Part shown: positions 62,511 through 64,000 of the stretch, piece after piece
How the letters are laid out: every line of letters begins with the position of its first letter
Position numbering within the stretch: the stretch's first letter is position 1
DNA from: Spiractinospora alimapuensis
GTDB lineage: Bacteria; Actinomycetota; Actinomycetes; Streptosporangiales; Streptosporangiaceae
Direction: 5' to 3'
DNA length: 64,000 nucleotides
Assembly: GCF_018437505.1 (NCBI RefSeq)
Contig: NZ_CP072467.1
Span: 4,736,010-4,800,009, forward strand
Translations under genes and position numbers: made by a program
Notes under the pieces: generated by a model
The model's input: the letters and a program-made list of their open reading frames with translations, nothing else
What the model was told of the DNA's origin: nothing
Databases searched by the model: none

Positions 62511-63677
62511 ATGACCCTCTTGTCCCCCTTCGTTCGCCCCACGCCCGACGACCGCGGTTCCTGTGCCACCCGACTCGCCATCGGGATCGGCCTGGTGATG
62601 GTCGGCACGATCGTGGCCGCGCTGGCCATCGTCTCCGTCAGCACGGTCTCCTCCAACATGCCCGGGCTCCTCACCGGGGGAGTGGAGTGTCGTGCCACCG
62701 GCGAGCAGCCGGGAGCCTCCGACTACGCCCAGGACTCCATCCCGGAGAACTACCTGGAGATCTACCAGGAGGCGGGGGAGGACCGCGGAATTCCGTGGAA
62801 CGTGCTGGCGGCCATCGGCCAGGTGGAGACCCACCACGGCCGATGGGAGGGGCCTGGCGTGACCGAGGGCTGGAACGAGGCCGGTGCGGCCGGTCCGATG
62901 CAGTTCGGGACCCAGGCGGATCTCGCGGCCACCAACACCTGGGGCGGCGAACCGGTGATGGCCACCGAGGACCGCCCCGAGCAGGGCTACGGCGTCGACG
63001 GCAACGACGACGGGGTCGTGGACGTCTACGACCCCGAGGACGCGATCCCCGCCGCGGCCGACTACCTGATCGCCAACGGAGCCCCGGACGACCTCCCCAA
63101 CGCGATCTTCGCCTACAACCGGGCGTGGTGGTACGTGGAGGACGTACTGGACTGGGCCGACAGCTACGCCGACGGCGACTTCACGGTCGACGGGCCCACC
63201 CAACGGGCGGTGATCTGTACCGAGCGGGAGGACGGCGGCCCGATCGGCGAGGCACCGGACGACCTCTCGCAGGCCGTCGTGGACTGGGCGCTGGCACAGC
63301 GCGGCAAACCCTACCTGTGGGGCGGGACCGGGCCGGACGCCTTCGACTGCTCTGGACTCACCCTGAAGGCGTTCGAGCAGGTGGGCGTGACGATTCCCCG
63401 GGTGGCGCGGGACCAGTGGGCACACGGGCCGGAGATCCCACAGGGCGAGGAACAGCCGGGGGACCTGGTGTTCTTCGACACCCCGCACCAGGACGGCGGA
63501 GCGGGGCCGGGGCACGTCGGCATGGTGGTCGGCGACGGGCTGCAGGTGGAAGCTTGGTGCACGGACTGCGGGCCGATCGCCACCCGGCCCTACGACGACC
63601 CGAACCGCTCGGACATACTCGGGTTCACCCGGCCGCTGGAACACGAGAACGCCAAGGCAGAGCTCGGCCTGGACTAA
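62511..63677 (+). CDS. Bifunctional lytic transglycosylase / NlpC-P60 peptidase
   Basis: 388 aa from ATG 62511. After one TM helix (IGIGLVMVGTIVAALAIVSV) comes a transglycosylase domain with Glu106 in IGQVETHHGR, GPMQFG and AIFAYNRAWWYV. An NlpC/P60 domain follows with Cys280 in DAFDCSGLT and His335 in GPGHVGMVVGD. Such TcpG/VirB1-like enzymes open peptidoglycan for the conjugation apparatus. Both active sites are intact. The gene follows the previous one by 7 nt. Confidence 0.93.
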   Translation: MTLLSPFVRPTPDDRGSCATRLAIGIGLVMVGTIVAALAIVSVSTVSSNMPGLLTGGVECRATGEQPGASDYAQDSIPENYLEIYQEAGEDRGIPWNVLAAIGQVETHHGRWEGPGVTEGWNEAGAAGPMQFGTQADLAATNTWGGEPVMATEDRPEQGYGVDGNDDGVVDVYDPEDAIPAAADYLIANGAPDDLPNAIFAYNRAWWYVEDVLDWADSYADGDFTVDGPTQRAVICTEREDGGPIGEAPDDLSQAVVDWALAQRGKPYLWGGTGPDAFDCSGLTLKAFEQVGVTIPRVARDQWAHGPEIPQGEEQPGDLVFFDTPHQDGGAGPGHVGMVVGDGLQVEAWCTDCGPIATRPYDDPNRSDILGFTRPLEHENAKAELGLD

Positions 63678-63713
63678 TGATCGGCCGACCCGGCCGGGTG
63701 AGAGAGAAACGCT

Positions 63714-64000
63714 GTGGCAGACCCCGACAAGGACACCAACGACGACGCGGGCGAGGACAGGGACGACGAACGTGCACGACCGGAGGCCGAGGAAAGAGAG
63801 CCAGCCGATCGTGCGGAGGAGAGCGACCCCGACGGGGATTCGGAGCAGCCGACGTCCCGGCGCTTCCGGCTCCGGGAGCTCTCCGGGCCGCAGGCCTGCC
63901 TCTCCATCGTCGGTTGCGGCACCGTGGCTGCTGTGCTTGTGGTCGCCTTGGTCTTTGGGGGGATCCGCCTCGTTGTGGGGTCTCTGTCTGACGATAGTGA
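63714..64000 (+). CDS. Membrane protein of the conjugation operon, 5' part
   Basis: GTG 63714 (after GAGAGAGAAA) opens a frame with no stop before the window end. It has about 63 very acidic/basic residues (MADPDKDTNDDAGEDRDDER), a short basic stretch (SRRFRLRELSG) and a TM helix (CLSIVGCGTVAAVLVVALVFGG). It is in the operon direction, 36 nt after the NlpC/P60 gene. The identity cannot be told from this part. Confidence 0.65.
   Translation, partial: MADPDKDTNDDAGEDRDDERARPEAEEREPADRAEESDPDGDSEQPTSRRFRLRELSGPQACLSIVGCGTVAAVLVVALVFGGIRLVVGSLSDDS

Noticed and set aside
1-64000. tRNA or rRNA genes as integration targets
   Set aside because: No cloverleaf or rRNA-like stretch was recognised by eye. 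The only repeated gene end is that of ychF.

Overview
The window is high-GC DNA with GTG/TTG starts, lipobox proteins, a Ser/Thr kinase with an extracytoplasmic domain, an AfsR-type regulator and leaderless-looking promoters. This fits an actinobacterium. A near-perfect CelR/CebR operator in front of a GH3 beta-glucosidase, and the ispH-DUF6542-RmuC-ychF neighbourhood, suggest the Nocardiopsis/Streptomonospora/Thermobifida group. That placement is inference; no rRNA or tRNA is present to anchor it.

Layout. 1-17.8 kb is core chromosome: the 3' part of ispH, a DUF6542 membrane protein, rmuC, two lipoproteins, a conserved 73-aa protein, an SDR, a DHA2 efflux pump, an orphan DGQHR-domain protein, an AfsR/SARP-type regulator, a GH3 beta-glucosidase, an FkbM methyltransferase and ychF.

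17.8-28.2 kb is an accretion zone at the 3' end of ychF. The last 37 bp of ychF plus its stop are repeated perfectly at 26922-26958, and a diverged third copy lies at 28145-28168. The first block (about 9.2 kb) has no integrase and is riddled with insertions. An SDR gene is split by a 4.5-kb ISL3 composite transposon with 8-bp target duplications and 388-bp inverted ends, carrying an NmrA-family gene and a TetR regulator with their operators. A TipA-like MerR regulator gene is split by an IS481 element with a 6-bp target duplication. Upstream of it is a DUF2268 metalloprotease whose promoter has the 19-bp spacer typical of MerR control. Both split genes can be restored in frame on paper by removing the insertion and one target copy. 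The second block holds one sugar-epimerase-like gene.

28.2-48.6 kb is mixed accessory chromosome: hydrolases, divergent regulator/target pairs (PadR/NmrA-like, Lrp/LysE), a degenerate beta-lactamase-fold membrane protein, a diacylglycerol kinase, DUF1266, DUF6891 and DHFR-like proteins, a frameshifted DUF6086 gene, a decayed VapC-type PIN gene, a paralogous HTH gene pair separated by a MITE-like element, and a membrane Ser/Thr kinase. The kinase's extracytoplasmic module also occurs in an orphan membrane protein (35.1-35.8 kb) and a lipoprotein (4.3-5.1 kb).

48.66-48.74 kb is a two-repeat CRISPR of type I-E geometry without cas genes nearby. From 49.7 kb to the window end runs a one-directional operon of TcpC/TcpD/TcpE/VirB4/VirB6-like/NlpC-P60 proteins, a type IV-like conjugation channel of an integrative or conjugative element. 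Its TcpE-like protein is a 1695-aa fusion to a MinD/ParA-like domain with an abnormal P-loop. No relaxase, coupling protein or integrase lies inside the window, so the element continues beyond position 64000.
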